NCBI GenBank assembly: GCA_963662895.1
Contig: OY759982.1
Span: 1,798,001 to 1,862,000, forward strand
DNA: 64,000 bases
DNA from: GWE2-42-39 sp963662895
Lineage (GTDB): Bacteria > Bacteroidota > Bacteroidia > Bacteroidales > Prolixibacteraceae
Reading direction: 5' to 3'
How positions within the stretch are numbered: the stretch's first letter is position 1; every line of letters begins with the position of its first letter. The notes under the pieces were generated by a model. The model made no database searches, had not been told where the DNA came from, and worked only from the letters and a program-made list of their open reading frames with translations. Both the position numbers and the translations under genes were made by a program. This document shows positions 15,533 to 25,710 of the stretch, piece after piece.

Positions 15533-18376
15533 CTAAATTTTTATACGCAACCATTTTCCTGATAATTCAGGGGTAAGATCAAATGTCAGGTAGCCGTTTC
15601 CTTTTTGAAATTTTATTTCCTGGTTATCCGGCCCTAAAAGTTTTGCAGTATTCTGAGTCAGAACAGGAATTCGTATTTTTCCGTCTCCTGTCAGGAAAAG
15701 AGCATAACTGGAACAGCTTTCATTTTCCGGGACAAAAACAATTCGTTCAAGTGGTTTATCTGAAAAGACATAGTTTTTGCCATCAATATTGATTTCCCGG
15801 CACTGGTAACCGTCAAAAGCCATCAACTCCTTATGAGTATTCAGTCGAAATGCCACCGATAAGCGGCCCTGATAATTGACTGAATGTCCGTTAACTTTAA
15901 AGTTTTCCAGGAAAATTTCGTCGGAAGGCAACGGATTTATCTGAAGGATTTTTGTGTCAGCCTCATTGTCACGGGAAAAACCACCGGGCCAGTTTTCCCG
16001 GTGAGTACGGTAATGACGTACAATAATAGTCGTTCCGTTTGGGAACCGGGTTGTAAAGTAATCACTGTTGCGGGAAACATATTCCGTGTTGTCATTGATG
16101 CCGGCAAACGTTTCTGAAGAAGGATATGCGCCGGCAGCATTCAGAATTTCAAACAGGGTACGTGTTTCATATCCCAGGCTGGCAGACTGGTCATCGCGGG
16201 GACGAAAGCCAAAATAGCAAACCGATCCTTTCCCCTGTAAGGATGAAACGCCCACAACTTTTCCATTGACTTCGGCAGCTTCCTTTGTTCCATCAAGCGG
16301 AGTTACCGGGTAAATCCGGTCAACTAAAAAATCAGTCAGAATTGTTTGTGCCGGAACTTTTTCGAACCGGTTTTTAAAATTCACTATTTTCCCTGAAGCT
16401 ATTTCGCCCTGGCAAACAGAATAGTTATATTTTATTTTAAATAATTCAGTCCATTCGGCAGAACAGTTTTCAGCATTTTCGTCGATCAGAGCAGGAGGGC
16501 CAAACCATACCAGTTTCCCCCCGGAAACGGCAAATCTGTGCATAAAATCAAGTAGGCCGGTCGCCGGAACAGGTTCGTATAAAGTAACGAGCGTTGAATA
16601 ACTTTTTTCAGCAATACGGATTTGTCCACCGGGCATAATTTTTCCCATTTCGAGCAACTTACCGGGGGTGATATAGTTGGCATAAGCATACTGAGTCATC
16701 CAGCTACCGAAACGTGGTTCTGCTGCCACCAGTTCCATCGGGTAAAGGATAAGTACATCCACATCGCGGTGAACATGGCCGGTCATCAGGTCAATTGAAC
16801 GGGAAGCCTGTGCACCAAAGGCATTATTAATGGCTTTTTTCCTGATTCTGGCAGGTCCGGGCATTCCCCAACAAGCGGCATAGGCATCCGGGTTTTTGTT
16901 AATTACCCCGATAGATGCTGCCATAGCGGCCCCGTAATAATCGTTGTCGAGCCAACCACATTCAGCAAAATCGTTTCCTGTGGGCTGTAAATATTCTCCC
17001 CATTTAAAATAATCGTAACATGCAGCCGATGCCTGATGGACAGTATTCGACCAGATAAAATTCGAAGTGTATTCATACTTGGATGCATACTCCGGAAGTT
17101 TTTCAGTATTCCACAGATCAATGGTAGGACTTTCGGCCCAGGAAGCATGGGCGCTTGTCCGCAATTCCCTGCCAAATAAATCTTCTGCATATTTTTTTGC
17201 CTGGCAAAACAGGTCAACCACCTGGTTGTTCAGCAGTTTATAATACCGGTGACGCATTAGTATTGTTTTCTGAATATCTTCAGGCGTGTCGCCCGGCACA
17301 TACTGTATATTGACCGGAGCCCGGGCTGCATTCGATGTGGGTTGCATACCATAAACAAAATACAGCAACTGTTTCCCGTCGAATGGCTGTCCGTATTTTT
17401 CAGTATAAATTTTTCCCATTGATGGTGTATAATACCTGACACAGAACTGTCCGTCATCATGATGATTAAAATAGTCCCAGTCCTGTTGAATATGCATCTC
17501 ATCTGAATATAATGAAACCAGATTCACGCCTTTGTCATAATATTTTTTCATCAGGTTTTTCAAAAAAGGCAAGGCATCAGGACTGAAATAATCCATTTCA
17601 GGAGTTTCGTATTCAAGCAAAACGAGAACCCTGTCATATCCCTGAGCTTGTTTTTTATCCCCGGAGGAAAACACATTGATCAGTTTGTCATTCTTATTTC
17701 CGGAACTATTTTCAGAATCGCTGAATTCTTCTGTCTGTACATTGCTGAGTTCGATAATATCAGCCGGATTAACCACCTTGTACGGGCAGTTACCCAATTT
17801 TTTTTCTTTAAAAGCATAGGCTCTGGCCTCTTTCAGTTTAATTGCAAACCGGCCTTTGTTGTTGGTCCAGTATAGCTGTCTCCAAAGCTGAACATTAAAT
17901 TTTCCGGTCAGGGGATCGCGAAGCCCTGTTTTATAATGCAGCCAGTGTCCCGACTGTCCGGTGTTTTTCTGAAATGCTTTTCCAAGTTCCAGCGGACTTA
18001 GTAAACTCAGATCGATGCCCATTCCGTATCTGGCAGCAAAGTCGCTGATAACTTTAATTTTATCGATATACTCATCCATATCAGGAGTAAGCGACCGTTC
18101 AGCACCTGCATCTTTTCTGTATTGCCGGAAAAACTCATCAAAAGCGATGGTTAACACCTTATCGCCTCTTTTCTGAGCTTGTTCACAAACTTCCCGGAGG
18201 CTGGCATATTTTTTTTTCAGTCCGGTAGAAATATCGATCTTTTTATCCGGATCCAGCAGGTCATTCAACTGTTTGTCGCTGGTAAGAATAATTGTTGCAG
18301 AGAAAGCAGATGCCGGGAAAAACAGTAAAAATGGTAGTAAAAAACAGCACCATTTTATTTTTAAGTTAGAAGTCAT
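15533..18376 (-). CDS. Secreted 947-residue protein, unclassified; probable TIM-barrel glycoside hydrolase
   Basis: I do not recognise the family. A Sec signal is clear (hydrophobic stretch ending at PASAFSA). The N-terminal ~450 residues read like a TIM barrel: KVLTIAFDEFFRQY, GMGIDLSLLSPLELG, YDRVLVLLEYETPEMDYF, KGVNLVSLYSDEMHIQQDW (a candidate catalytic Glu after a strand). Residues ~550-700 resemble a Rossmann-like or GH42 trimerisation-type domain (VDVLILYPMELVAAEPRF, SGGKLVWFGPPALIDE), and the C-terminal ~200 residues a beta-sandwich. This layout resembles GH106 and GH42 architecture. It lies between the SusCD genes and the other enzymes, so a role in degrading the same glycan is likely. 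Confidence 0.6.
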   Translation of the reverse strand: MTSNLKIKWCCFLLPFLLFFPASAFSATIILTSDKQLNDLLDPDKKIDISTGLKKKYASLREVCEQAQKRGDKVLTIAFDEFFRQYRKDAGAERSLTPDMDEYIDKIKVISDFAARYGMGIDLSLLSPLELGKAFQKNTGQSGHWLHYKTGLRDPLTGKFNVQLWRQLYWTNNKGRFAIKLKEARAYAFKEKKLGNCPYKVVNPADIIELSNVQTEEFSDSENSSGNKNDKLINVFSSGDKKQAQGYDRVLVLLEYETPEMDYFSPDALPFLKNLMKKYYDKGVNLVSLYSDEMHIQQDWDYFNHHDDGQFCVRYYTPSMGKIYTEKYGQPFDGKQLLYFVYGMQPTSNAARAPVNIQYVPGDTPEDIQKTILMRHRYYKLLNNQVVDLFCQAKKYAEDLFGRELRTSAHASWAESPTIDLWNTEKLPEYASKYEYTSNFIWSNTVHQASAACYDYFKWGEYLQPTGNDFAECGWLDNDYYGAAMAASIGVINKNPDAYAACWGMPGPARIRKKAINNAFGAQASRSIDLMTGHVHRDVDVLILYPMELVAAEPRFGSWMTQYAYANYITPGKLLEMGKIMPGGQIRIAEKSYSTLVTLYEPVPATGLLDFMHRFAVSGGKLVWFGPPALIDENAENCSAEWTELFKIKYNYSVCQGEIASGKIVNFKNRFEKVPAQTILTDFLVDRIYPVTPLDGTKEAAEVNGKVVGVSSLQGKGSVCYFGFRPRDDQSASLGYETRTLFEILNAAGAYPSSETFAGINDNTEYVSRNSDYFTTRFPNGTTIIVRHYRTHRENWPGGFSRDNEADTKILQINPLPSDEIFLENFKVNGHSVNYQGRLSVAFRLNTHKELMAFDGYQCREINIDGKNYVFSDKPLERIVFVPENESCSSYALFLTGDGKIRIPVLTQNTAKLLGPDNQEIKFQKGNGYLTFDLTPELSGKWLRIKI

Positions 18377-18424
18377 AGTTAATTGATTTTTTAGTTAGAT
18401 ATAGGTTGTTTTTAGTTGTAATTA

Positions 18425-18455
18425 ATGGGCTTGCACATCATTTGTGCAAGCCCAT
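18425..18455. terminator. Inverted repeat after the second SusD gene
   Basis: A perfect 13-bp stem (18425-18437 with 18443-18455; ATGGGCTTGCACA) and a five-base loop, in the 110-base gap between the SusD stop and the next PUL gene. There is no good T-run on the minus strand, so it may attenuate or protect the 3' end rather than fully terminate. This would favour transporter over enzyme mRNA. Confidence 0.55.
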
Positions 18456-18486
18456 AATGATGTTAATGGAAATAAGTTCACCGGGT

Positions 18487-20757
18487 TTACCAGCCTGGAT
18501 TTTGCCAGTTAATGCCGGTATAAGTTCCCATTTTTGATACTTCCGACTGATCAACAGGATACATTAGGTATTTGTCTGAATTTGTGTTGCGCTCCTTTAA
18601 CTTTATACGAGTATAAGTATATTCATCATTGTCCCTGGAAATTTTCATACCGGTAACAAAATTATCAGTCTGGTTTAGAATTTTCCAACGGCGGACATCA
18701 AAGAAACGGTGTTCTTCAAATGCTAATTCAACCTGACGTTCATTTCGATACCGTACTTCAAACTCGTCTTTCGATAAGCCGGCCGGTAAGGCAGGCATAT
18801 CTACCCGTTCACGTATGGTATTAACAGCTTCGCGGGCAGACATGGCGGTTCCCCCTACTGCTGAAGGAACTGCTGCATCCGGACCAACCGACTGATAGGC
18901 TGCTTCAGCAAAATTCAGATATAATTCGCCCAGCCTAAAGATTTTCATCAACCCGTCCTGATCCACATTAACGCCTGATTTATAGTTATTGAACTTACGC
19001 ATGTAATATCCGGTTCTCGTGTTTGTGATTTCCGAAACACGATCCGATATTTCACAGTTTCCGCCCACAAAGGTTTCAACGGCTGTTGCTTCTGCCGGTG
19101 GGGTAAAACATTCAATCCGGAAATTACGGATTGTGATTTCGTAACCGGCACCGTTCGTAACGTCAAAACGCAGAAAATGATTTTCAGGGGCCTGTCCTCC
19201 GCTTGAATTGACACCAAAGCCCCAGGTGTTAATAGCAGTAGTCAAATCGTATTCAAACCGGGTCCATTCTGAGGCTTGAGGGATACTAATATTCTGCCCC
19301 GACTCGACACCCCCCTGAGGGCCGCCGGCAACACAGAAGAAGAATTCTGCATCGCTAACCGATTTGTTACTTTTATACTCGAACGTAATAAGTCGCTGCG
19401 TTCCGGCAGTCAAAGCCCGTGTTAATGTTGTGGTAAAAATCCATGGGTCTCCGCCTGTTGTAGTTAATGTAATTCCCTCTTCATTTTCTGATGTTGAAAT
19501 ATTGTTAACCGTTGAAGTAAAATTCAACGGAAATAAATCTTTATCAACATTTGACGAAAGCGTACGGGGGGAGCCATTGTAATAAACAGATGCATAAAAG
19601 CGTGGATCTCTTCCCTCATATGGATTAGCAGGGTCATAACCCGAACTTGTATTTATAACTGGCTCCAGATGGTTTGCATCAGAATATCCAAGAACAGGCA
19701 TTTCACCTGTTGCCTGCATCCCATATGCATCAACAAGTTCCTGCGATGGTCCGGGGCCTGCTTTTTCTACACCTTCAGTAATAGGTGTACCTGCCCATTT
19801 CCAGACGTTAGTTCTTGAAGAGGTCGTTTCAAATATCGTTTCCTTGTCAACCGAACGGCTTGGATCGGAACGGTTAATAAAATAATACGCATAAGCATTT
19901 TGTGCAATATCAGCATCAGGAGTTATGTCGAAAAGCTGAAACCCATGTTGCAGACATTCATCAAGAGCTTCTTTGGTGATTTCAGTTGCTTTTTCCCAGG
20001 AGTATTTACTATCATCGGTGTACCAAAGCGGACTCGCAGCATACAATGCAGCCTGCGATTTTACAGCATAAGCAAATGCCCGGGTTATATGACCCCGTTC
20101 GCTGTCACTTATATTCCAGCGAAAGCCGATAGTAGATATGTTACTTTCAGGAATCGCCAATGCCCTGTCGCAATCAGCTAAAATAAAATCAACACATTCT
20201 TCGAACGTTGCACGACTATCTTGCGAAAAATCATAGGTTATTTCGTAAGGTGCATTGATTATCGGGACTCCTCCATAACGTTTTATCAATTGAAGGTAGT
20301 AAAATGCACGTAACACGTAAACTTCTCCAATCCAACCGTTTTTCTCTTCCTCATCAATATCAGCAGTAGCAATACCTGGATCATTAATACTCTGTAAAAA
20401 AGTATTACACTTCCGTATACCCCCAAAATAACGACTCCAGGGATTTACGCTGGTTGTAAGTGGATTATAGGACGAAGACGTTCGGTTATTATACCAGTCA
20501 TTTACAGCGCCACTTACACCATCGCTTGCATCATGTGCTTCATCGCAAAAAGAAGCTAACGGAGTATCTTCGTAAGAAAAACCAACCTGCGGGATATAGT
20601 CACGACATCTGGTAAAATAATTTTGAGAGGAATAGTAATCCATGAAAATGTCGTTGAGCGTCATTCGTCCATCAGAAGGGATATCTAAGTCGGCGCAGGA
20701 AACCAGGACTAATATTGAGACAAATATTATACATAGTCTTAAAATATAATTTTTCAT
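18487..20757 (-). CDS. SusD/RagB-family glycan-binding lipoprotein with inserted sugar-binding-like domain
   Basis: 756 residues, well above the usual 500-650. Lipoprotein signal LVSCADLD. SusD features: TPR-rich N-terminal half (WIGEVYVLRAFYYLQLIKRYGGVPII), LVDAYGM, and the C-terminal FRLGELYLNFAEAAYQ and ERQVELAFEEHRFFDVRRW. Comparison with the paralogue at 23877-25691 shows an extra ~155 residues (about 400-555) between YNGS and VETFVGG. The insert looks like a beta-sandwich (ITFEYKSN, EWTRFEYDL, FLRFDVTNG, ITIRNFRIEC) and resembles the N-terminal domain of the DUF5722 protein of the same locus. It should cap the SusC channel encoded 11 bases upstream. Confidence 0.92.
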   Translation of the reverse strand: MKNYILRLCIIFVSILVLVSCADLDIPSDGRMTLNDIFMDYYSSQNYFTRCRDYIPQVGFSYEDTPLASFCDEAHDASDGVSGAVNDWYNNRTSSSYNPLTTSVNPWSRYFGGIRKCNTFLQSINDPGIATADIDEEEKNGWIGEVYVLRAFYYLQLIKRYGGVPIINAPYEITYDFSQDSRATFEECVDFILADCDRALAIPESNISTIGFRWNISDSERGHITRAFAYAVKSQAALYAASPLWYTDDSKYSWEKATEITKEALDECLQHGFQLFDITPDADIAQNAYAYYFINRSDPSRSVDKETIFETTSSRTNVWKWAGTPITEGVEKAGPGPSQELVDAYGMQATGEMPVLGYSDANHLEPVINTSSGYDPANPYEGRDPRFYASVYYNGSPRTLSSNVDKDLFPLNFTSTVNNISTSENEEGITLTTTGGDPWIFTTTLTRALTAGTQRLITFEYKSNKSVSDAEFFFCVAGGPQGGVESGQNISIPQASEWTRFEYDLTTAINTWGFGVNSSGGQAPENHFLRFDVTNGAGYEITIRNFRIECFTPPAEATAVETFVGGNCEISDRVSEITNTRTGYYMRKFNNYKSGVNVDQDGLMKIFRLGELYLNFAEAAYQSVGPDAAVPSAVGGTAMSAREAVNTIRERVDMPALPAGLSKDEFEVRYRNERQVELAFEEHRFFDVRRWKILNQTDNFVTGMKISRDNDEYTYTRIKLKERNTNSDKYLMYPVDQSEVSKMGTYTGINWQNPGW

Positions 20758-20768
20758 GCTAAAGCCAT

Positions 20769-23700
20769 TTAAAAGTTAATATTAACGCCAATATTGTAAA
20801 CGCGATAAGGCTGAAAAGTATTCATACTTCCAATTTCAGGATCGATATATTTTGAACGCACATTATCAATTGTAAACAGGTTTTGTACATTAATTGCAAT
20901 GCGGATTGTCTCCTTACCGGTCTTCTTTAAAATATTTACAGGCAATGTGTGAGCAATTTCCAGGTTCCGCAAACGAAGATATGAACGGTCCATCAAAAAG
21001 AAATCGTTATCCACGTGATTTGTTGACGGAGAAAGCGATAAAGCCGGGAAAGATATTTCCTCTCCGGCAGCATAACGCTCAGGTGTCCATGCATTCAAAT
21101 GAATATCATTATAAACACCCTGATATAAATATTCATACGCTCCAATATCACTTATAAATTGAGAAGTATGCCTTACACCATGGAAAAGAAATGACAACTC
21201 CCAGTTTTTCCATTCTGCACCACCTGTAAAGCTATACTCCTGCTCCGGAGTTTTAGCATATCCTATTGGTGCCTCATCCTTCTCGTCAATAACATTATCG
21301 TTGTTGAGGTCCTGGTAAATGAAATCGCCCGGACGTGGAGTACCAAAAGAGTAAGTCAGATTTGAGTTTATAAGTTCCTCTTCCGAATTAAACATACCGT
21401 TTCCGTTACTGTAATCAATTTTGTACCCCCATAACTGCCCGTAACGGAACCCCTCTGTGCGATATGGATAAGCATATTCACCGGAATAAGGAGATTCGTT
21501 GATACTTATAATTTTGTTTTTTGCCTGCATAAAATTAAATGCTGCATGTGCTGATAAATCTTTCGTGAATTGTTTGTTGAAACGTAATGAAACTTCATAT
21601 CCTTTATTTTCCATTTTACCGTCATTCAATTTCGGATAGTAGCCCAAAGGAATACCCTGATAAATTGGAATTTTAGAAGAACTATTTACCAACATATTAT
21701 CTACCCTGTTTGAAAAGTAATCAACGCAAACAGTGAACATATTGAACAAGCCAAGATCAACACCAAGGTTCAGCTTTTTAATTTTTTCAGGAGCCAAATC
21801 AGGGTTTCCCCGTTCATATTCCTCTCCTGTGGAACGAATATTATCCAAATACAGGAAACGGGAACCTCCAATTTGATCGTTCGCTGTCAAGCCATACGAT
21901 GCCCTTAGTTTCAACAAACTGATAAAATCAACCTTAAAGAAATCTTCTTTGGATACAATCCACGCGGCAGAAACAGAGGGTGTTGTGGTAAATCTGTGGT
22001 CCGGATGGAATTGTTCCGATCCTGAATACCCTAAATCTCCTTTTATAAAGTACCGGTCTTTAAACCCATATAAAACATTTAATCCAAAATTTTGCCGTTT
22101 ATAGGGTAACACCGTATTTTCACTTCCTGTTGCTTCCTTTTCCTGATACAAATAGTAAGTATGAGCTGCCGCATCAATCGTGTGCTCACCGAATTGTCGT
22201 TTGTACTCCATATTCGCAAACAAATCAAGATAGTAGAAAAAAACAGAACCTTTAGAATATGACAGGGGGGTATTTTCCCATGTCTTGTATTTTGTAAAAT
22301 TATCTAACACCGAGAAATCATTGCCTCTGACAACACGTTGGAAATCCTGAGTTGTAGACGTTGAATTCCTGATATAGGACTGATAGGCCATCGCTCCATT
22401 CATGGATAATCCCTTTGTTATGAAGCTCATATCAATATCCAGTCCTGCCTGGGCAATCACATTGGTTTCAATAATTTGCCGGTAACCTGAACGGTTAATT
22501 AATCCATAAGCGGTGCTATCCACCCCTTCAACAGTAACAACCTGATCACTCATTTCAGGATGATCTTCAATCGCAGGTGACAAAGGGCCATACATGGTAG
22601 GAGGTAATTTGAATATTCCACTGTAGACATCCCAGTTCATACCTGCTCCCGTTTGTTTTTCACGTTTTACACTGCCGGCAAGACGCATAAAGCCTGAAAC
22701 ATAATTATTGAATTTCACATCCATATTGGAGCGAAAATTAAATACATTAACATGTGGTGTAGGGTCGTAATCACGATCCGCTTCGCTGGCTACAATCAAA
22801 GGCTCTCCCTGATTAATAAAATTCAATTCTGAAAAATATTTAAACTTTTCGCCGCCTCCGGAAACATTTACTCCTACCCGCTGCCTCATAACAATATCTT
22901 TTATAAACATATCGTACCAATCATTATTGGGGTAAGCAATATTATCACCTGCACGAAATTGTGCAATTTCGTCCTGGCTAAACTGAGAATATGCACCAAG
23001 ACCATCACGTTCACCAGCTTCATTCCGTAATTCTGCATAACGGGCCGAATTAATAAACATAGGCCGTTTGATCATTTGCTGAAAAGACTGATCAATATAA
23101 GCTTCAATCTTCTTCTTCCCGTTAAATCCTCTTTTGGTATTAATAACAATAGTTCCATTCGCTCCCTGCATCCCATAATTTGCTGTAGCTGAAGCATCTT
23201 TAAGAACAGATATGCTTTCAATCTCTTTCGGGGAAATAAACTCATAGTACAGTGTCGGACAAACCACTCCATCGATAATAACCAATGGAGCTGAACCATT
23301 TTGAGATGAAATACCACGAATTGTTTTACTGAAATTACCGTAACCAAAAAATGTTAATTCGGAAAGGTTTTGCACATTCGTTAACCCCGGTAACCGGCCC
23401 GACAGAGTTTCAGATAAAATATTTGTGGGACTTTTATCCAGTTCAGCACCACTAATTGAAGAAACTGCTCCGGTTAATGATTCACGTGTATAAGAGTTGT
23501 ACCCCATATTCACTATTCCTCCCATATTATGAGCATCAAATCTGAGGGTTATTTTTTCATTTTCCTTAATCATCTCTACGGGAATCCGGCAATCCAGAAA
23601 ACCAATAGCCCTGACTGTTACAAACGAACTCCCGTCATCTACAACAAGTTGACAACTACCATCTTTGGAGGTAACATACTGATTCTTTCCGAATTCAGAA

Positions 23701-23846
23701 ACAATTACAGCGCCGGAAATGGGCTGTCCATATTCGTTTACCACAAGGTATTGAGGTACTGATTCACCTTGTGCATAAAGATTGACACACATCAACAAAT
23801 ATCCAATGTTGAGCGCTATATATTTGATATATTTACCGATTATCAT
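20769..23846 (-). CDS. SusC/RagA-family TonB-dependent outer-membrane transporter
   Basis: 1025 residues. Signal peptide ending at LYAQG, then a short carboxypeptidase-regulatory-like domain (NEYGQPISGAVIVSEFGKNQ), then the plug with the SusC signature (GRLPGLTNVQ, APLVIIDGV, EIESISVLKDASATANYGMQGANGTIVINTKRG), then the 22-strand barrel ending in YNIGVNINF with terminal Phe for Bam recognition. The regulatory-like domain is more divergent than in the first SusC, and there is no STN domain. It would import oligosaccharides with the SusD encoded immediately downstream. Confidence 0.95.
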   Translation of the reverse strand: MIIGKYIKYIALNIGYLLMCVNLYAQGESVPQYLVVNEYGQPISGAVIVSEFGKNQYVTSKDGSCQLVVDDGSSFVTVRAIGFLDCRIPVEMIKENEKITLRFDAHNMGGIVNMGYNSYTRESLTGAVSSISGAELDKSPTNILSETLSGRLPGLTNVQNLSELTFFGYGNFSKTIRGISSQNGSAPLVIIDGVVCPTLYYEFISPKEIESISVLKDASATANYGMQGANGTIVINTKRGFNGKKKIEAYIDQSFQQMIKRPMFINSARYAELRNEAGERDGLGAYSQFSQDEIAQFRAGDNIAYPNNDWYDMFIKDIVMRQRVGVNVSGGGEKFKYFSELNFINQGEPLIVASEADRDYDPTPHVNVFNFRSNMDVKFNNYVSGFMRLAGSVKREKQTGAGMNWDVYSGIFKLPPTMYGPLSPAIEDHPEMSDQVVTVEGVDSTAYGLINRSGYRQIIETNVIAQAGLDIDMSFITKGLSMNGAMAYQSYIRNSTSTTQDFQRVVRGNDFSVLDNFTKYKTWENTPLSYSKGSVFFYYLDLFANMEYKRQFGEHTIDAAAHTYYLYQEKEATGSENTVLPYKRQNFGLNVLYGFKDRYFIKGDLGYSGSEQFHPDHRFTTTPSVSAAWIVSKEDFFKVDFISLLKLRASYGLTANDQIGGSRFLYLDNIRSTGEEYERGNPDLAPEKIKKLNLGVDLGLFNMFTVCVDYFSNRVDNMLVNSSSKIPIYQGIPLGYYPKLNDGKMENKGYEVSLRFNKQFTKDLSAHAAFNFMQAKNKIISINESPYSGEYAYPYRTEGFRYGQLWGYKIDYSNGNGMFNSEEELINSNLTYSFGTPRPGDFIYQDLNNDNVIDEKDEAPIGYAKTPEQEYSFTGGAEWKNWELSFLFHGVRHTSQFISDIGAYEYLYQGVYNDIHLNAWTPERYAAGEEISFPALSLSPSTNHVDNDFFLMDRSYLRLRNLEIAHTLPVNILKKTGKETIRIAINVQNLFTIDNVRSKYIDPEIGSMNTFQPYRVYNIGVNINF

Positions 23847-23876
23847 AGTTATGAATTTTTTAATTCAATTATAAAT

Positions 23877-25691
23877 TTACCATCCTTGATTTTGCCATGT
23901 CTGACCGGTAACCGATTCAAGTAGTGCAGCTTCAGACAAGGGCAGAGGAAGCAACAGATCCCTGTTTTGCCATCCACCACGAGGGCTGTCCGAGATATTA
24001 CGACGAGTATAAGTAAAGCTACCATCAGAATTTTTTGTAATTACCATTGCTGTAAACCATTTGCATGTTTCGCTCAGATTACCGCCTGGCTCTTGCCACC
24101 GTCTAAGGTCAAAAAAGCGGTTTTCCTCCCAGGCCAGTTCAATGCGACGTTCATTATGAATTCGCAGAATCAATTCTTTCTGAGACAAACTGGCAGAAAG
24201 TTCAGGCATTCCCGAGCGGGCACGAACTTCATTCACTGCGGCCCTGGCTTCTTCCAAATGACCGGCTTCTGCTGCCGTCTCTGCCAGATTAAGTAAAGTC
24301 TGTCCAAGCCGGTAGAACTTCCAGTTTGCATTACTGATCTGGTTGGTTCCGCAGGCTCCGGGGGTAGCCATTTTGCAGTGATAATAACCTGTACGTGATG
24401 ACATACGATTGGTAACATCCCAACTGGGGGCATGTGCACCTCCTGTAAAGGTTTCAATGGTTACAGTTTGATTATCCCATAAAATCTGACTTCCATTGTA
24501 CAATACCGTTTGCTCAAGTCGTGGATCGCGATTAACATATGGATTATCCGGATCGTACAAAGTGTTGGCGTTGTTATAATTTGGGACCAGATGTTTTTCA
24601 TCCAGATATGGTTGCTCCGGATCAAGAACCGGTTGTCCGTCAATTGTTTCATAAGCATCAACTAATTCCTGTGTCGGACAGGTTCCACACTTATAGGTGT
24701 TTGCCATATTACTTCCGATATAACCGATATGCCATACAAAGGTTCCTCCTGATATTGCCCGGTAAATCGTTTCCTTATCCCGTGGTGTGGCAGAATATTC
24801 GGCATTTTGATCAACCAGTTGCCGGTATGCTGCTGCCGGCCCTGTTCCAAACACGTTGGGCTGGGTACATTCAGTAAATAATTCATAACCGTTTGCTTTC
24901 AATTGAGACACCGACTCCCTGGTTATTTGATAGGCTTCTTCCCAATGGTTTTCTCCTTCATTGTGAAGAGGACTGGCCGCAAACAATATCGCTTCAGATT
25001 TAAGTGCACAGGCAAGAGCCTTGGTAGCACGTCCACCATTATCACTGACCTGAATTCTCCATGGTAGTGTGGATTCACTCAGAGCATCGTTACAGTCCGA
25101 AACGATCAGCGATGCCACTTCGTAAACCGATTGCCGTGTCATTGTTGAAAAATCAGCATCAAACGGAACCGTTTCGTTAAGAACCGGAAGTTTTCCATAC
25201 CATTTGATGAGCTCCATATAAAAGAAAGCCCTCATTACCTTTGCTTCTGCTTTGAATCGTCCACGGTCGGGTTCATTATTTACAGCCGCTTCGTCAATCA
25301 ATTCAATAAACTGTGAACACAGACGTATCTGTTGCCAGTAACGGCTCCAATAGGTATTATTATTGGCACCATGCCCGTCAGGGAAATCCTGCATGGGATG
25401 CCAACTGGCAGAACAATTATCTTTATAATAATGATCAACTATTTGTCCTTGTGAATCTTCCGAAGACCAGCCATCGTCACAACAAGCCACAACCGCCGGG
25501 TCAAAAAAGAAATAGACATATCCTTTTTTGGGGATATTATTATATATGCTATTCAGCAGGGCTTCCACTTTATCAGGATCGGTCAAGACCTCGTCCATCT
25601 GCATATTACCATCGGGAGCCATGTCAAGCGCATCAGTACAACTGTTAAAAATTGCAATGATGAACAGCAGAATTATGTATATATATTTCAT
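23877..25691 (-). CDS. SusD/RagB-family glycan-binding lipoprotein
   Basis: 604 residues, normal length. Lipoprotein signal FNSCTDALD. The N-terminal TPR-like half contains FKAEAKVMRAFFYMELIKWYGKLPVL and the C-terminal half FYRLGQTLLNLAETAAEAG and ERRIELAWEENRFFDLRRWQE. It ends in the common SusD tail (GQTWQNQGW). It lies 19 bases downstream of the STN-containing SusC gene and forms the first transporter pair of the locus. Unlike the second SusD it has no inserted domain. Confidence 0.95.
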   Translation of the reverse strand: MKYIYIILLFIIAIFNSCTDALDMAPDGNMQMDEVLTDPDKVEALLNSIYNNIPKKGYVYFFFDPAVVACCDDGWSSEDSQGQIVDHYYKDNCSASWHPMQDFPDGHGANNNTYWSRYWQQIRLCSQFIELIDEAAVNNEPDRGRFKAEAKVMRAFFYMELIKWYGKLPVLNETVPFDADFSTMTRQSVYEVASLIVSDCNDALSESTLPWRIQVSDNGGRATKALACALKSEAILFAASPLHNEGENHWEEAYQITRESVSQLKANGYELFTECTQPNVFGTGPAAAYRQLVDQNAEYSATPRDKETIYRAISGGTFVWHIGYIGSNMANTYKCGTCPTQELVDAYETIDGQPVLDPEQPYLDEKHLVPNYNNANTLYDPDNPYVNRDPRLEQTVLYNGSQILWDNQTVTIETFTGGAHAPSWDVTNRMSSRTGYYHCKMATPGACGTNQISNANWKFYRLGQTLLNLAETAAEAGHLEEARAAVNEVRARSGMPELSASLSQKELILRIHNERRIELAWEENRFFDLRRWQEPGGNLSETCKWFTAMVITKNSDGSFTYTRRNISDSPRGGWQNRDLLLPLPLSEAALLESVTGQTWQNQGW

Positions 25692-25710
25692 TTTAATTCA
25701 GATTTAGTGG

